DNA of 64,000 bases, from the NCBI GenBank assembly GCA_003134765.1, contig PLCM01000011.1, positions 1-64,000 on the forward strand, written 5' to 3'. The first letter of the stretch is position 1. Each line of letters opens with the position of its first letter. This document shows positions 8,972-18,344 of the stretch, piece after piece. Both the position numbers and the translations under genes were made by a program. The DNA comes from Spartobacteria bacterium (GTDB lineage: Bacteria > Verrucomicrobiota > Verrucomicrobiia > Chthoniobacterales > UBA10450). The notes below the pieces were generated by a model. It saw nothing but the letters and a program-made list of their open reading frames with translations. It was not told where the DNA came from and did not search any database.

Positions 8972-9745
8972 ATGCGTGCCGCCCTCCTTTATAATCCAAG
9001 GCTATTATGTGAGCGTCTAGCGGAGTTGTCTCTCGACCACCGACGGCGGAGCAAACTTCGGCGCACTGTTGCGAGTAAATTGCTTCGAGGGCATATTGAT
9101 TCCCTCGAATTGCTCGAACTACTTCGCACGAACCCTCCAAGAGTGATCTATGACATCGGTGCCTATATCGGCACTTGGACCCTTCTGGCGAAAGCGATAT
9201 TTCCGGACGCCGAGGTTCACGCATTCGAGCCGCTCGCTCTACACCGGGCGAGGTTCAGGGTTTTTACGAGTGGCGTTTCCAAAGTGTACTTGCACGAAAT
9301 CGCGCTTGGCGACGAAGCAGCTTCGATATCAATATCGGTGGCGAAGAAAAGCGACGCATCGAGCTTGTTGCAGATGACCGATCAGTCCGAAGCAGTCTAC
9401 GGTGTGACTGGCCGAGAACAGGTCAGAGTAGAGCGGCTAGATTCCTGGGTAACCCAGAACTCAATTCCTTTGCCTGATTTGATAAAGCTCGATATTCAAG
9501 GATTTGAGCTTGATGCCTTAAACGGCGGCGAGAAATGCGTCCAATACGCGCGCGCTGTGATTTCAGAAATCAGCTTTAAAAGCTTCTACCACCGCCAATG
9601 CTTATTCCACGATATAGTTACTTTTCTTGCCGAAAGACGCTTATTCGCCCGGGCCTTCGGTGCCTCTACGACGCCCGGCGCTCTCCTTGATCAAACTGAC
9701 GTTCTCTTCCTCAGAGGCGAGGACGAAAGGCAGCCGAACCGGTAA
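8972..9745 (+). CDS. FkbM-family SAM methyltransferase
   Basis: A 257-residue protein with the FkbM pattern: SAM-binding VIYDIGAYIGTW (residues about 54-65), AEVHAFEPLALHR, and DLIKLDIQGFELDALNGG. FkbM-type enzymes O-methylate sugars or polyketides; here a sugar of the exopolysaccharide is the likely acceptor. It is followed 7 bases later by a GT2 gene. This is the first of three FkbM genes in the locus, and their sequences differ enough to suggest different acceptor positions. Confidence 0.88.
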   Translation: MRAALLYNPRLLCERLAELSLDHRRRSKLRRTVASKLLRGHIDSLELLELLRTNPPRVIYDIGAYIGTWTLLAKAIFPDAEVHAFEPLALHRARFRVFTSGVSKVYLHEIALGDEAASISISVAKKSDASSLLQMTDQSEAVYGVTGREQVRVERLDSWVTQNSIPLPDLIKLDIQGFELDALNGGEKCVQYARAVISEISFKSFYHRQCLFHDIVTFLAERRLFARAFGASTTPGALLDQTDVLFLRGEDERQPNR

Positions 9746-9752
9746 TATTCAA

Positions 9753-10814
9753 ATGGCAATTTGCCGTGTATACCTTACGACGTATAGAAGGACGCACTTG
9801 TTGCGGAGAGCATTGTCGAGCTTGCTGGCTCAAAAATTCACGGACTGGATTTGCGAGCTGCACAACGACGCGCCGGATGACAACGCGCCGCAGAAGTTAG
9901 TTGAGGAAATTAACGACGGTCGAATAAGTTATCACCCTCACCCTGAAAACTATGGTCCGGTTCGGTCGTTCAACCTCTTTTTTCGACCGATACAGGAGCC
10001 GTTTTTTAGTATACTCGAAGACGACAACTGGTGGGAACCTGAACTGCTGGAGCGGCTATTAAAGCTGCTTGAAATGCATCGCACAGCGAATCTCGCTTGG
10101 GCTAACATGCGGGTTTGGAAGGAGAAAGCCGACGGATCATGGTTGCGAACCGGCGAGACAGTCTGGGACCAGCAGATATATCGGGAGCCAAAGGTTTTTC
10201 GATGGCCAGACCCCAAGCAGGTTTACGCGCCCTTACATTCGATCGGGTCGATGGTGGTTCGAGCGAGCCGGTGGACAACGCGCCCCGTTCCGGATTCGTT
10301 GCCGTTTTTCGGAATCGATCCGGCTCGGGAGCGATTGTACCCAGCGGAGCTGATTTTGGAGCCGAGGATCTTAGCGAATTTTGCGGTCACTCTCCAAACA
10401 GCAAGGAAAAGTAATGTCACGGAGGACATCCAGATCTCGGTCTTGCTCGCTTTAAGTTTTCTCAGGCAAGTAAATGAAACCGAGGAATTTTTTAAGACTG
10501 TTTGGAAAAATGCACAGGGTTGGCCGGTGCGCGCCTCCAACACACTGGTCATCGCCTCGTTACTTGCAGGGAAGTTTCGTTTCTTATTGAGTTATGCCAC
10601 TCCCGTCGATTGGCTGTTTTTCGTCGCTTCATTGATCAAAAGGCCGTGGCGTATGTTCAAATTAATGCGATCTGCCTCAGCATTCCCGGAAATAGCCTCG
10701 TTTCTGGATGACCGCACTCACGAGCTATGCACATATCTCCAAACCCGACGCGAATCGCTTGGGTCGGGCACGAATGTGCAAACAGCGAAGACCGAAGAAG
10801 CCACCACGCTCTGA
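9753..10814 (+). CDS. GT2 glycosyltransferase
   Basis: The open frame runs upstream into the FkbM gene, but the ATG at 9753 gives the expected GT-A N-terminus (MAICRVYLTTYRRTHLLRRA) and a 7-base spacing. The protein is 353 residues long. The nucleotide-sugar/metal site is probably ILEDDNWW near residue 88. No membrane segments are obvious apart from a hydrophobic patch in the C-terminal half. Donor and acceptor are unknown. It ends one base before the next FkbM gene, so both are probably translated from one message. Confidence 0.85.
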   Translation: MAICRVYLTTYRRTHLLRRALSSLLAQKFTDWICELHNDAPDDNAPQKLVEEINDGRISYHPHPENYGPVRSFNLFFRPIQEPFFSILEDDNWWEPELLERLLKLLEMHRTANLAWANMRVWKEKADGSWLRTGETVWDQQIYREPKVFRWPDPKQVYAPLHSIGSMVVRASRWTTRPVPDSLPFFGIDPARERLYPAELILEPRILANFAVTLQTARKSNVTEDIQISVLLALSFLRQVNETEEFFKTVWKNAQGWPVRASNTLVIASLLAGKFRFLLSYATPVDWLFFVASLIKRPWRMFKLMRSASAFPEIASFLDDRTHELCTYLQTRRESLGSGTNVQTAKTEEATTL

Positions 10815-10815
10815 G

Positions 10816-11652
10816 ATGCTCTTTGGAAAAACTGCGACCAAGGCGGCGATTCGGCTGTTGAAATCATCCCGCGCTCAGCGTTTTCTGGATCGGGTCGCTT
10901 CCCATGTAGACCTTTGGCGCGGATATGGCGCGGGCGTCTACGTTGAAAGCAGTGGCGAGGCTGTTCTGTTCGAGATACTGCGTGATCTGAAGTTGCACGA
11001 TGCCCGGCCGGTGATCTTTGACGTGGGGGCGAACCTGGGTGAATTCGCTGGCGCAGCTCATAACGCTCTGGGGCCGAACACTGAGATTCATGCGTTCGAA
11101 CCTGCCAGGGACGTTTTCGCCAGGTTATCCCGGCGATTCGCGGGCCATGAGTTGATTACTTTGAATAACGTCGCACTTGGGCGCGAGGCAGGAGCACGCG
11201 CACTGTTTGGTTTCCCCCGAGATATTGGAATGGCCTCCCTGCTGAAGCGTCAGTTAACTGACGGAGAAAGTGCGCAGTTCCAAGAGAATGTAACTGTAGT
11301 TCGGTTGAGCGATTATTGTAAGTCGGCAAGAATCGAGCGAATCAATCTCTTGAAAATGGACGTTGAAGGTTACGAAATGGAAGTCCTCGCTGGAGCGGCA
11401 CTACTTTTCTCTAATCGCCAGATCGATATTTGTTCTTTCGAGTTCGGCGGATGCAACTTGGATTCGCGAACGTATCTGCGCGATTTTTTCGAATTCTTTC
11501 ACAAGTACGAAATGGACATCTATCGGATCACGCCCGGCGCAACACTGGTTCACTTACCCCGTTACCACGAGCAACTCGAGAAGTTTACCATCACGAATTA
11601 CGCGGTTGTTCGATCGAATCTGATCAATTCGTCGCACAGCCCAACAGAATGA
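10816..11652 (+). CDS. FkbM-family SAM methyltransferase
   Basis: The ATG at 10816 follows the preceding stop by one base and gives a 278-residue protein. Key motifs are VIFDVGANLGEFAGAA (SAM loop), EIHAFEPARDVFARL and LLKMDVEGYEMEVLAGA. A sugar O-methyltransferase role is inferred from the locus. Its TGA (11650-11652) overlaps the ATG of the next glycosyltransferase (11649-11651), an ATGA arrangement that implies translational coupling. Confidence 0.88.
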   Translation: MLFGKTATKAAIRLLKSSRAQRFLDRVASHVDLWRGYGAGVYVESSGEAVLFEILRDLKLHDARPVIFDVGANLGEFAGAAHNALGPNTEIHAFEPARDVFARLSRRFAGHELITLNNVALGREAGARALFGFPRDIGMASLLKRQLTDGESAQFQENVTVVRLSDYCKSARIERINLLKMDVEGYEMEVLAGAALLFSNRQIDICSFEFGGCNLDSRTYLRDFFEFFHKYEMDIYRITPGATLVHLPRYHEQLEKFTITNYAVVRSNLINSSHSPTE

Positions 11653-12593
11653 GAAACATCATTCCCGTTTCCGCGGTGATCGCGACACGAAACCGCGCTG
11701 CGAGTTTAACCCGCACATTTCATTCACTCGCCCTGCAGGAAGTCGCTCCATCGGAATTGATCGTGGTAGACGGCTCACAAGATGAAGCGACTAAAGACTT
11801 GGTGGCGAAATTGTCGCAAGAATATGGCACTTCATTGCCAGTGCGATGGATCCCGGCGACGGTGGCGGGAGCGGCGACTCAAAGGAACGAGGGGATTACG
11901 ATGGCGACGCAACCGTATATCTGGTTTCTCGATGACGATGTTTTGTTCGAGCCGGGTTGTGTTCAGCATTTATGGAATGCGATCAACGGCGATCCAGAGC
12001 TTGGCGGAGTGAACGCGATGATTATCAACCAGCGCTATCAGCCGCCTGGATTCGTCAGCCGCAGTATGTTCACCTTAATGCACGGGCGCCGGGAAAAGAG
12101 TTTTGCCGGAAGGATCATTGGACCTGCGATCAATCTCCTGCCGGAAGATCGCGAAGATCTCCCCGAAGTCGTGCCGGTCCAATGGCTGAACACGACCTGC
12201 ACGATTTATCGCCGCGACGCCCTGCCCTCGCCGCCTTTTGATGCGATCTTTACCGGATACTCTTTGATGGAAGACGTGGCCTTGTCTTTACACGTCGGAA
12301 AAAAATGGAAACTAGCAAATGCGCGCAGGGCCAGGATCGTTCATGACAGTCAGCCTGGAGATCATAAATCCGAAACTCGGCACATTGCGAAGATGGAGGT
12401 TGTTAATCGGTATTACGTCATGACAAATATTCTGGAAACACGCGGTGCCTTATCATTTCTGCGGTTCGGAGCCTGGCAACTATTTCAGTTGGCCTCGATC
12501 GCCGCACGCTCCTCCACACGGCGAAAAGCGGTCCCTATCCTGCTTGGGCAATGGGATGGTTTGAAGGCTATCATGTCAAAACCGAAGGAATGA
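11649..12593 (+). CDS. GT2 glycosyltransferase
   Basis: A 314-residue GT-A enzyme starting at the ATG that overlaps the previous stop. N-terminal VSAVIATRNRAASLTRTF and LIVVDGSQDEAT are standard GT2 signatures; the DXD-like metal site is WFLDDDVLFE near residue 98. C-terminal hydrophobic stretches (LSFLRFGAWQLFQLASIAA) suggest membrane association. The substrate cannot be read from sequence. A longer open frame upstream overlaps the FkbM gene by more than 200 bases and is not used. Confidence 0.88.
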   Translation: MRNIIPVSAVIATRNRAASLTRTFHSLALQEVAPSELIVVDGSQDEATKDLVAKLSQEYGTSLPVRWIPATVAGAATQRNEGITMATQPYIWFLDDDVLFEPGCVQHLWNAINGDPELGGVNAMIINQRYQPPGFVSRSMFTLMHGRREKSFAGRIIGPAINLLPEDREDLPEVVPVQWLNTTCTIYRRDALPSPPFDAIFTGYSLMEDVALSLHVGKKWKLANARRARIVHDSQPGDHKSETRHIAKMEVVNRYYVMTNILETRGALSFLRFGAWQLFQLASIAARSSTRRKAVPILLGQWDGLKAIMSKPKE

Positions 12594-12601
12594 GCTAACC
12601 G

Positions 12602-13189
12602 GTGGTCATACAGTTTCTACATCGTATTTGCATGGGTCTCGCCTCGCGAGGTCGCAACGTTTACTACCGTGTCCTTGGGGTGGAGATGACCGGTTATGTC
12701 TGGTTGCGCCGAATCGAGATCGCCCGCAATTGGAGCGACGTCCACCTCGAGAAAGGTGTCTCGCTGGACAACGGTGTCGTCATTGTCACCGGTGGCGCAT
12801 TAAGGCGTGGAAAGGTAACAATTCGCGCGAACACATACGTGAATCGCTACACGATTTTTGACGGACACGAGTCGATCGAGATCGGTCGGCGATGCATGAT
12901 CGGACCGCATTGCTACATTACCGACGGAGATCATTCCACGTTGCCCGGCATTCCAGTACAAGCGCAGCCGATGCAAAAAGCGCCGGTAGTTTTGGAGGAT
13001 GAAGTTTGGGTAGGCAGCCATGTGGTGATACTTCCAGGGGTGCGAATCGGACATGGGGCGGTTATCGGAGCGGGGAGCGTTGTGACGCGAAGCGTTCCAG
13101 CCAATGCCATCGCTTGCGGAGTACCGGCGCGAGTTATACGGATGCGCGGTCAGACGTTAAAACCCGCAGCCAGGGAAGCCGCTCAGTAG
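12602..13189 (+). CDS. Left-handed beta-helix acyltransferase (hexapeptide-repeat O-acetyltransferase)
   Basis: A 195-residue protein read from a GTG at 12602. The C-terminal half has hexapeptide repeats of the LbH fold (VWVGSHVVILPGVRIGHGAV, then IGAGSVVTRSVPANAI) and the usual end motif CGVPARVIR, as in maltose/galactoside O-acetyltransferases and WbbJ. The probable catalytic histidine is in the ITDGDHST segment. It would acetylate a sugar hydroxyl of the repeat unit using acetyl-CoA. Start choice is moderate because no other initiator fits well. Confidence 0.85.
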   Translation: MVIQFLHRICMGLASRGRNVYYRVLGVEMTGYVWLRRIEIARNWSDVHLEKGVSLDNGVVIVTGGALRRGKVTIRANTYVNRYTIFDGHESIEIGRRCMIGPHCYITDGDHSTLPGIPVQAQPMQKAPVVLEDEVWVGSHVVILPGVRIGHGAVIGAGSVVTRSVPANAIACGVPARVIRMRGQTLKPAAREAAQ

Positions 13190-13214
13190 CGAAAGCTGCT
13201 TGTGATCTGTTAAA

Positions 13215-14150
13215 ATGGCGATCGATCCACGGGAATACCTTTCACAGGAACCGAGCCGCGTTGTGACCGTGGACGATCCTTCGCGCGGAGGAGGGCCGGT
13301 GGCGATCTACGATTTTCTTGGAAAGACCGCCCACTACACGAGCTCGTTCGGCCTGCAGTGGAAAAAATATCGTGACGTTCAGATCGACCGCCTCAACGGC
13401 GCACACGGATCGTACAATCATCTGCAGTTGTTTACACAAGGCGATCTGTCCATCTTTCAAAATGCAACCTGTCTGGAAATCGGGTCGGGCGCCGGTCGTT
13501 TTACCGATTACCTGGTCGATTTGTGCAAAACTGTTATCACAATTGAGCCGAGTCAGGCGTTGACCGTGAATGCAGCGCTGGGCGCTCCAAATCTACTGCC
13601 AGCTCACGCTGATCTCTTTCACGTCCCCATCCGCAGAGAAAAGGTGGATATCGTCTTCTGTCGGGGCGTGACCCAGCACACCAGCGACACGAAGGCCGCT
13701 GTCCGCCGGCTGTTCGATTATGTCCGGCCAGGAGGGATGGTCATGTTCGATGTTTATCCCTTGCGGTGGTACACACCTTTCGTGACGAAGTATTGGTTGA
13801 GGCCGTTTTTGCGGCACATCAAATCGCCTCGTTTTATGGAATTGGCCGAACGCTGGGTCCCCAAGCTGCTGAAAGTAAAGAGCAAATACGTAAATCGCGC
13901 GTTGCCGGACAACATTTTTGGTCGGAACATGGCGAATCAAATCATTCCAATTGCTGATTTCACCCAATCCAAATCTTTGAACGAGCAACAGCAGGTTCTC
14001 TGGTCAATTCTCGACACGGTGGATATGTACACACCGCGCTACGATAAACCCGTGAGCTTCCAATCCATCTTGCGGACCCTGGAGTCGGTTGGAGCTCGAG
14101 ATACCAAAGCCAACAAGAGCACCTTTTGTTTCAAAGCGATCGCGCCGTGA
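13215..14150 (+). CDS. Class I SAM-dependent methyltransferase
   Basis: A 311-residue protein with SAM motif I TCLEIGSGAGRFTDYL near residue 90, motif II TIEPSQAL, and the post-motif region VDIVFCRGVTQHTSDTKAAV. The C-terminal part (residues about 190-290) is family-typical for sugar or lipid carrier methyltransferases in polysaccharide loci. The acceptor is unknown. It differs from the FkbM genes, belonging to the Methyltransf_11-like group. Confidence 0.8.
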   Translation: MAIDPREYLSQEPSRVVTVDDPSRGGGPVAIYDFLGKTAHYTSSFGLQWKKYRDVQIDRLNGAHGSYNHLQLFTQGDLSIFQNATCLEIGSGAGRFTDYLVDLCKTVITIEPSQALTVNAALGAPNLLPAHADLFHVPIRREKVDIVFCRGVTQHTSDTKAAVRRLFDYVRPGGMVMFDVYPLRWYTPFVTKYWLRPFLRHIKSPRFMELAERWVPKLLKVKSKYVNRALPDNIFGRNMANQIIPIADFTQSKSLNEQQQVLWSILDTVDMYTPRYDKPVSFQSILRTLESVGARDTKANKSTFCFKAIAP

Positions 14151-14166
14151 TTGAACAGCGAAACAA

Positions 14167-15114
14167 GTGTCTAGCAAAGGCTTTGTGATCGGAGTGATCT
14201 CGATCCTCTGTGTAAGCCATGGGCGCCCCGATTTGGTAATGGAGTGCCTGACATCCTGCGATCTTCAGGATTACCCCCAGAAAGAGATTCTTGTAGTGTT
14301 GAATCCTGCCGATTCGGCTACTGAACTCGCCATCCGAGCCTCTCTTCCGAAAGTTCAAATTCTCCGCACGCACCAAAACATTGGATTTTTCCCGGGCCTC
14401 AATCTGGCAATTGCCAATAGTACCGGCGACTACTTAATGATTGTCGACGACGACGCGCGATTCCTTTCCAGCGACGCTCTGTCCGGGCTCGCCGCGAAAT
14501 TCAGGGACGAACCTAGACTCGGAGCAGTCACTTGCAACTTGGAAGGTCCGCATGAAACGCCAATTCATGGCAGCGACCAGTATATCCGTGTTTTCACGAC
14601 TGGTTTTACGATGTTGCCGCGTAAGGTAGTAACAGAGTGGGTGGGATACATTCCGGATTTGTTCTTTCGTTCGGCAGGCGAAACTTTTTGGTGCACGCAA
14701 CTCTGGCAACAGCGCCGCCCAGTGAAACGCGTTCAGAACGTTCGGATGTTTCATGCACTGGCAAGCAAGGGACGCTCGACGCGAGACTGGCATTTTCACG
14801 GCCTGCGCAGCCAGATTCTCTGCGCACTAATGCGCGAGCCGATATCGTGGATGCTACCGGTGCTCGCATCAAAGTTCGTGAAAAGCCTTCTCCAACTCGG
14901 AAAATCGGGAGAGCTCAATATCTGGATTCGCGCATGGGCAAGCTCTCTTTTCCACCTGCGGGATGCACTAAAGTTTCGAAACCCGATTTCGCCCAGCACG
15001 CGGCGCCTCCTCGCCAGACTGGATCGTGTCCCTGTCCTTGATATTGAAGCGTTACCCGAGTGGCAGGCCGCAGGAAGCGGAGATGCCGAGCACGGGCGCG
15101 TGCTTTCCGCTTAG
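14167..15114 (+). CDS. GT2 glycosyltransferase
   Basis: A 315-residue GT-A enzyme read from a GTG at 14167. Signatures are ISILCVSHGRPDLVMECL, the donor-binding TGDYLMIVDDDARFL (residues about 89-103) and the C-terminal HALASKGRSTRDWHFHG. It belongs to the rhamnosyltransferase-like GT2 group by appearance, but the donor is not known. The ATG-poor N-terminus makes the start uncertain by a few codons. Confidence 0.82.
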   Translation: MSSKGFVIGVISILCVSHGRPDLVMECLTSCDLQDYPQKEILVVLNPADSATELAIRASLPKVQILRTHQNIGFFPGLNLAIANSTGDYLMIVDDDARFLSSDALSGLAAKFRDEPRLGAVTCNLEGPHETPIHGSDQYIRVFTTGFTMLPRKVVTEWVGYIPDLFFRSAGETFWCTQLWQQRRPVKRVQNVRMFHALASKGRSTRDWHFHGLRSQILCALMREPISWMLPVLASKFVKSLLQLGKSGELNIWIRAWASSLFHLRDALKFRNPISPSTRRLLARLDRVPVLDIEALPEWQAAGSGDAEHGRVLSA

Positions 15115-15121
15115 ATTTTTT

Positions 15122-17011
15122 ATGTGCGGCATCCTTGGCTGTGTCGGCAAGAGCAGCGTCACTCCTGAATCGATGGCTGGCTGCATTCGAGGCATCGCGG
15201 CTCTCAGGAATCGCGGCCCCGACGGTGATCGCTTGGAAAAAGGACGAGATTGGCTGCTGGGTCACACTCGTCTGAAAATTCTCGATCTTACCGAGCACGC
15301 CGCGCAACCGATGCGTGACGGGCTCGGTCGCTGGATTGTGTTCAACGGAGAAATCTACAATTTTCAAGATTTGCGGCGCGAACTCGAAGCGGAGGGTGTG
15401 CGCTTCCAATCGAGCGGTGATACGCAAGTGTTATCCGAAGCATTCGGACGGTGGGGAACCGGGGCTCTCACGCGTCTCCGCGGAATGTTCGCCTTCGCGT
15501 GGTTGGATCCCGAGCGGCGAGAACTTCTTTTAGCGCGTGATCGCTATGGCGTGAAGCCGCTGGTTTGGGAAAAGACTGGGGATGGAGTTCGATTCGCTTC
15601 GGATCTTTTCGCGCTCGACGCTATGGCGGGCGGAGGGCGGGAAATTGATCCCGCCGCGGCGCGCGAATACCTCATGCTGGGATATGTCCCCGCGCCGCGC
15701 ACGATTTGGAAGGGCCCGCATAAACTGAGACCGGGACATTTCCTGCGGGTCCGCTGGCAGGAGGACGGTCACGTGGAAATCTCGGAGCATAGTTATTGGA
15801 AATTGAGCGACGTTCCGCCGGCAGCGAAGGACGACGAAGAAAGTGTGACGAGCAAATTTTGGGACGAAACACGCGAGGCAGTACGACTTCGCCTCATCAG
15901 TGATGTGCCGGTGGGTCTTCTTTTGTCTGGAGGCTTGGACTCCACACTTGTCGCCGCTGCGTGCTCCGACATTCACGCGACGGATGTGCCCGCTTACACG
16001 ATGGGATTTGGCGATAAGGCTTCCGACGAGAGGCCGTTCGCGCGAATAAGTGCTGCAAAGCTGGGCCTGCGCCATGAAGAATTTCTCGTCGAAGATACCG
16101 ACATCGCGGCGGCGTTTGAAGAATTGTGGAGAGGTTTCGATGAGCCGTTCGCCGATTCCTCAGCTTTGCCGATGCTCATTCTTTGTCGGGAAATACGGAA
16201 GAGGGTAAAAGTCGCCGTCGGTGGAGATGGCGGTGATGAAGTCTGGTGTGGCTATCCGTGGCACCGAGCGCTACTCCGTGTCGAAAACGGTTTTGCCCTG
16301 CCCCATTGGTTGCGAAGCGTCGGCGCAGCGATAGGCAACGTCGGCGGCGGAAAGTGGCGAAACCAAGGGAGTGTGTTTTCGGCTCGAGATCGTCTGGAAG
16401 CATGGGCATTTCTCAAAACAGGTTTAACTAATAAGAGTGCTGAAAGTCTCCCTGTCTCGTCGGAACCATCCCTGCCGCGCGATTTGTTTGCGGAAGCCGC
16501 CAAACAAATTGGCAATATTCCCGATCCATTAGATTGGGCGTGCCGAATGGACTTAGCAACCTATCTTCCCGACGACCTGATGGTAAAAGCAGATCGCGCC
16601 AGTATGCGATGGAGTTTGGAACTGCGCGAGCCGCTCCTCGACCATGAACTAACCAGGTGGGGTTTAACCGTGCCGATTGAGAGACGTTTCAACTTGGAAA
16701 CGCGCCAAGGTAAGCAACCCGCGCGCCGGATACTTTCCGACCGCTTGCCGGCGGATCTAATCAATCGTCCAAAGCAAGGTTTTACGCCGCCGTTGCTTTC
16801 GTGGCTCGAGGGGCCTCTAAAAGAATGGCGGGTTCGTGCTCTCTTGAAACTGAAAAGCGGGGACCTTTATCCGCTTCGATTGCCGACCAGCTGTCGTTCA
16901 TGGGATGACTGCTCGAAGAAACTAAACGACATTCACAATCAATTTCTTTGGAGAGTTGTTTGCTTCGCCGGTTGGAAAGCTAGCAGAAAAAACGCGTTTC
17001 GCGGTGAGTGA
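15122..17011 (+). CDS. Asparagine synthase-like glutamine amidotransferase
   Basis: The ATG at 15122 is chosen because it exposes Cys2 (MCGILGCVGK), the N-terminal nucleophile required by class II amidotransferases; an upstream extension of the frame would bury it. The 629-residue protein has NRGPDGDRL, FNGEIYNFQDL, the ATP pyrophosphatase loop LSGGLDSTLV near 270, VGGDGGDEVWCGYP and RPKQGFTPPLLSWL. It is the second AsnB-type protein of the locus. With a nucleotide sugar dehydrogenase present, amidation of a hexuronic acid is a reasonable role; plain asparagine synthesis cannot be excluded. Confidence 0.92.
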   Translation: MCGILGCVGKSSVTPESMAGCIRGIAALRNRGPDGDRLEKGRDWLLGHTRLKILDLTEHAAQPMRDGLGRWIVFNGEIYNFQDLRRELEAEGVRFQSSGDTQVLSEAFGRWGTGALTRLRGMFAFAWLDPERRELLLARDRYGVKPLVWEKTGDGVRFASDLFALDAMAGGGREIDPAAAREYLMLGYVPAPRTIWKGPHKLRPGHFLRVRWQEDGHVEISEHSYWKLSDVPPAAKDDEESVTSKFWDETREAVRLRLISDVPVGLLLSGGLDSTLVAAACSDIHATDVPAYTMGFGDKASDERPFARISAAKLGLRHEEFLVEDTDIAAAFEELWRGFDEPFADSSALPMLILCREIRKRVKVAVGGDGGDEVWCGYPWHRALLRVENGFALPHWLRSVGAAIGNVGGGKWRNQGSVFSARDRLEAWAFLKTGLTNKSAESLPVSSEPSLPRDLFAEAAKQIGNIPDPLDWACRMDLATYLPDDLMVKADRASMRWSLELREPLLDHELTRWGLTVPIERRFNLETRQGKQPARRILSDRLPADLINRPKQGFTPPLLSWLEGPLKEWRVRALLKLKSGDLYPLRLPTSCRSWDDCSKKLNDIHNQFLWRVVCFAGWKASRKNAFRGE

Positions 17012-17043
17012 AGAAGGGGCTGTCGTTTGCCTAATGTTCTAAG

Positions 17044-18333
17044 ATGCTTGCGATTCTTACCACACACCCAATTCAATATCAGGTGCCTCTTTGGCAGGCG
17101 CTCGCGCGGGACACAGACGTGCCTTTCGAAGTCTGGTATCTGACCAAACATGCGACCGAGGAGAGCAGAGATCGCGAATTCGAGAAATCTTTCGCGTGGG
17201 ACTTGGACATGTTGTCCGGTTACCCGTATCGCTTTCTCGATGTCGATCCAGGCGCGACACCAAACAATTTTTGGAAATGTCGCGTCCGCGAATCGCTCGC
17301 GGAACGGATCCGCGAGAGAAATGTGAAAGCACTTTGGATCCAGGGATGGCAGGTCGCCGCCTACTGGCAGGCGGTTTGGGCGGCCAGAAAACTTGGTATC
17401 GAGGTCTGGTTGCGCGGGGAAAGCAACGACCTGGCGCCGACTCCGATTTGGAAGCGCGCCATCAAGCGCGCGATTCTCGGACAACTTTTTCGCCGTGTGG
17501 ATCGATTCCTGTATATCGGAACAGCAAATCGGCGCTTGTATCAAAAATTCGGCGTCGCAGATGATCGCCTTTATCCCGCGCCTTACGCCGTTGATAATGA
17601 GCGCTTCCAGCATCAAGCCGAAGCACTCCGCAATTCGAAATCCGCAATCCGCAATCAATGGCATATTCCCGAAGATGCCTTCTGTGTTCTATTTTGCGGC
17701 AAGTTCATTCCAAAGAAACGTCCGCTCGATCTCGTGAAAGCCGCGCAACTCCTAATAACCAATCCGCCCACGGACGGATTCGCCTCGCCACGGCCAGTCC
17801 GTCCGGTAGCGGACGTGGCGAACATCCACCTCCTATTCGTCGGCAGCGGCGAACTTGGTGCGGAACTCCGCGCCAATTGCAACGTCGTCTTCGATGCTGA
17901 GTCTGCGCAGACCCCTATTAACCAACAGCGAATAACGGATAACCGAAAACCGGCCGCTTCCTTCGCCGGTTTTCTCAATCAAACCGAAATCTCTCGCGCG
18001 TACGTCACCGCGGATTGTCTCGTCTTGCCGAGCGACTATGGCGAGACGTGGGGGTTAGTCGTGAACGAGGCAATGGCAAGTGGGTTGCCCTGTATTATTA
18101 GCGATCGATGTGGCTGTGCTGAGGATCTGGGGTCGTTAGGAACGAACCAAACGTTCGATTGTAGAAACAGATTGAAATTGGCTCAAAAGATCGCCCATGT
18201 CGCTCTCGATCAGAAGCGGCCCCTAAGCTTCGGTATGCTCCCATCATTGGAGAACACCGTCGCGACGGCCGTTTCGCTTTACCGAAGGGAATTTTCTTGC
18301 CAAGCGCCACCTGACCCAGACGATGTTCGTTAG
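17044..18333 (+). CDS. GT4 glycosyltransferase with three repeat-derived inserts
   Basis: A 429-residue GT-B enzyme. Conserved parts are LAILTTHPIQYQVPLWQALA, VLFCGKFIPKKRPLDLV, SFAGFLNQTEISRAYV and DCLVLPSDYGETWGLVVNEA, with the acidic donor-site glutamates in the last. Three stretches look foreign and coincide with the loops between conserved strands: residues about 195-206 (heptamer-like DNA), 236-262 (an inverted copy of the intergenic repeat at 28345-28395) and 290-305 (a second heptamer tract). The core motifs remain, so the enzyme may still be active. Its end lies 11 bases before the next FkbM gene. Confidence 0.88.
   Translation: MLAILTTHPIQYQVPLWQALARDTDVPFEVWYLTKHATEESRDREFEKSFAWDLDMLSGYPYRFLDVDPGATPNNFWKCRVRESLAERIRERNVKALWIQGWQVAAYWQAVWAARKLGIEVWLRGESNDLAPTPIWKRAIKRAILGQLFRRVDRFLYIGTANRRLYQKFGVADDRLYPAPYAVDNERFQHQAEALRNSKSAIRNQWHIPEDAFCVLFCGKFIPKKRPLDLVKAAQLLITNPPTDGFASPRPVRPVADVANIHLLFVGSGELGAELRANCNVVFDAESAQTPINQQRITDNRKPAASFAGFLNQTEISRAYVTADCLVLPSDYGETWGLVVNEAMASGLPCIISDRCGCAEDLGSLGTNQTFDCRNRLKLAQKIAHVALDQKRPLSFGMLPSLENTVATAVSLYRREFSCQAPPDPDDVR
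17625..17960. repeat. Three dispersed-repeat inserts within the GT4 gene
   Basis: Tract A (17628-17662) reads in sevens as TCCGCAA, TTCGAAA, TCCGCAA, TCCGCAA. Tract B (about 17757-17825) is, when reversed, close to 28345-28395: both contain GCCGTGGCGAGG, CGAATCCG and GGCGGAT. Tract C (about 17915-17957) reads AATAACG, GATAACC, GAAAACC. All three keep the reading frame open. A related AATAACC, AATAACC tract is at about 1635-1655 in the carbamoyltransferase gene. Confidence 0.75.
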
Positions 18334-18344
18334 GCGGTTGGTGG

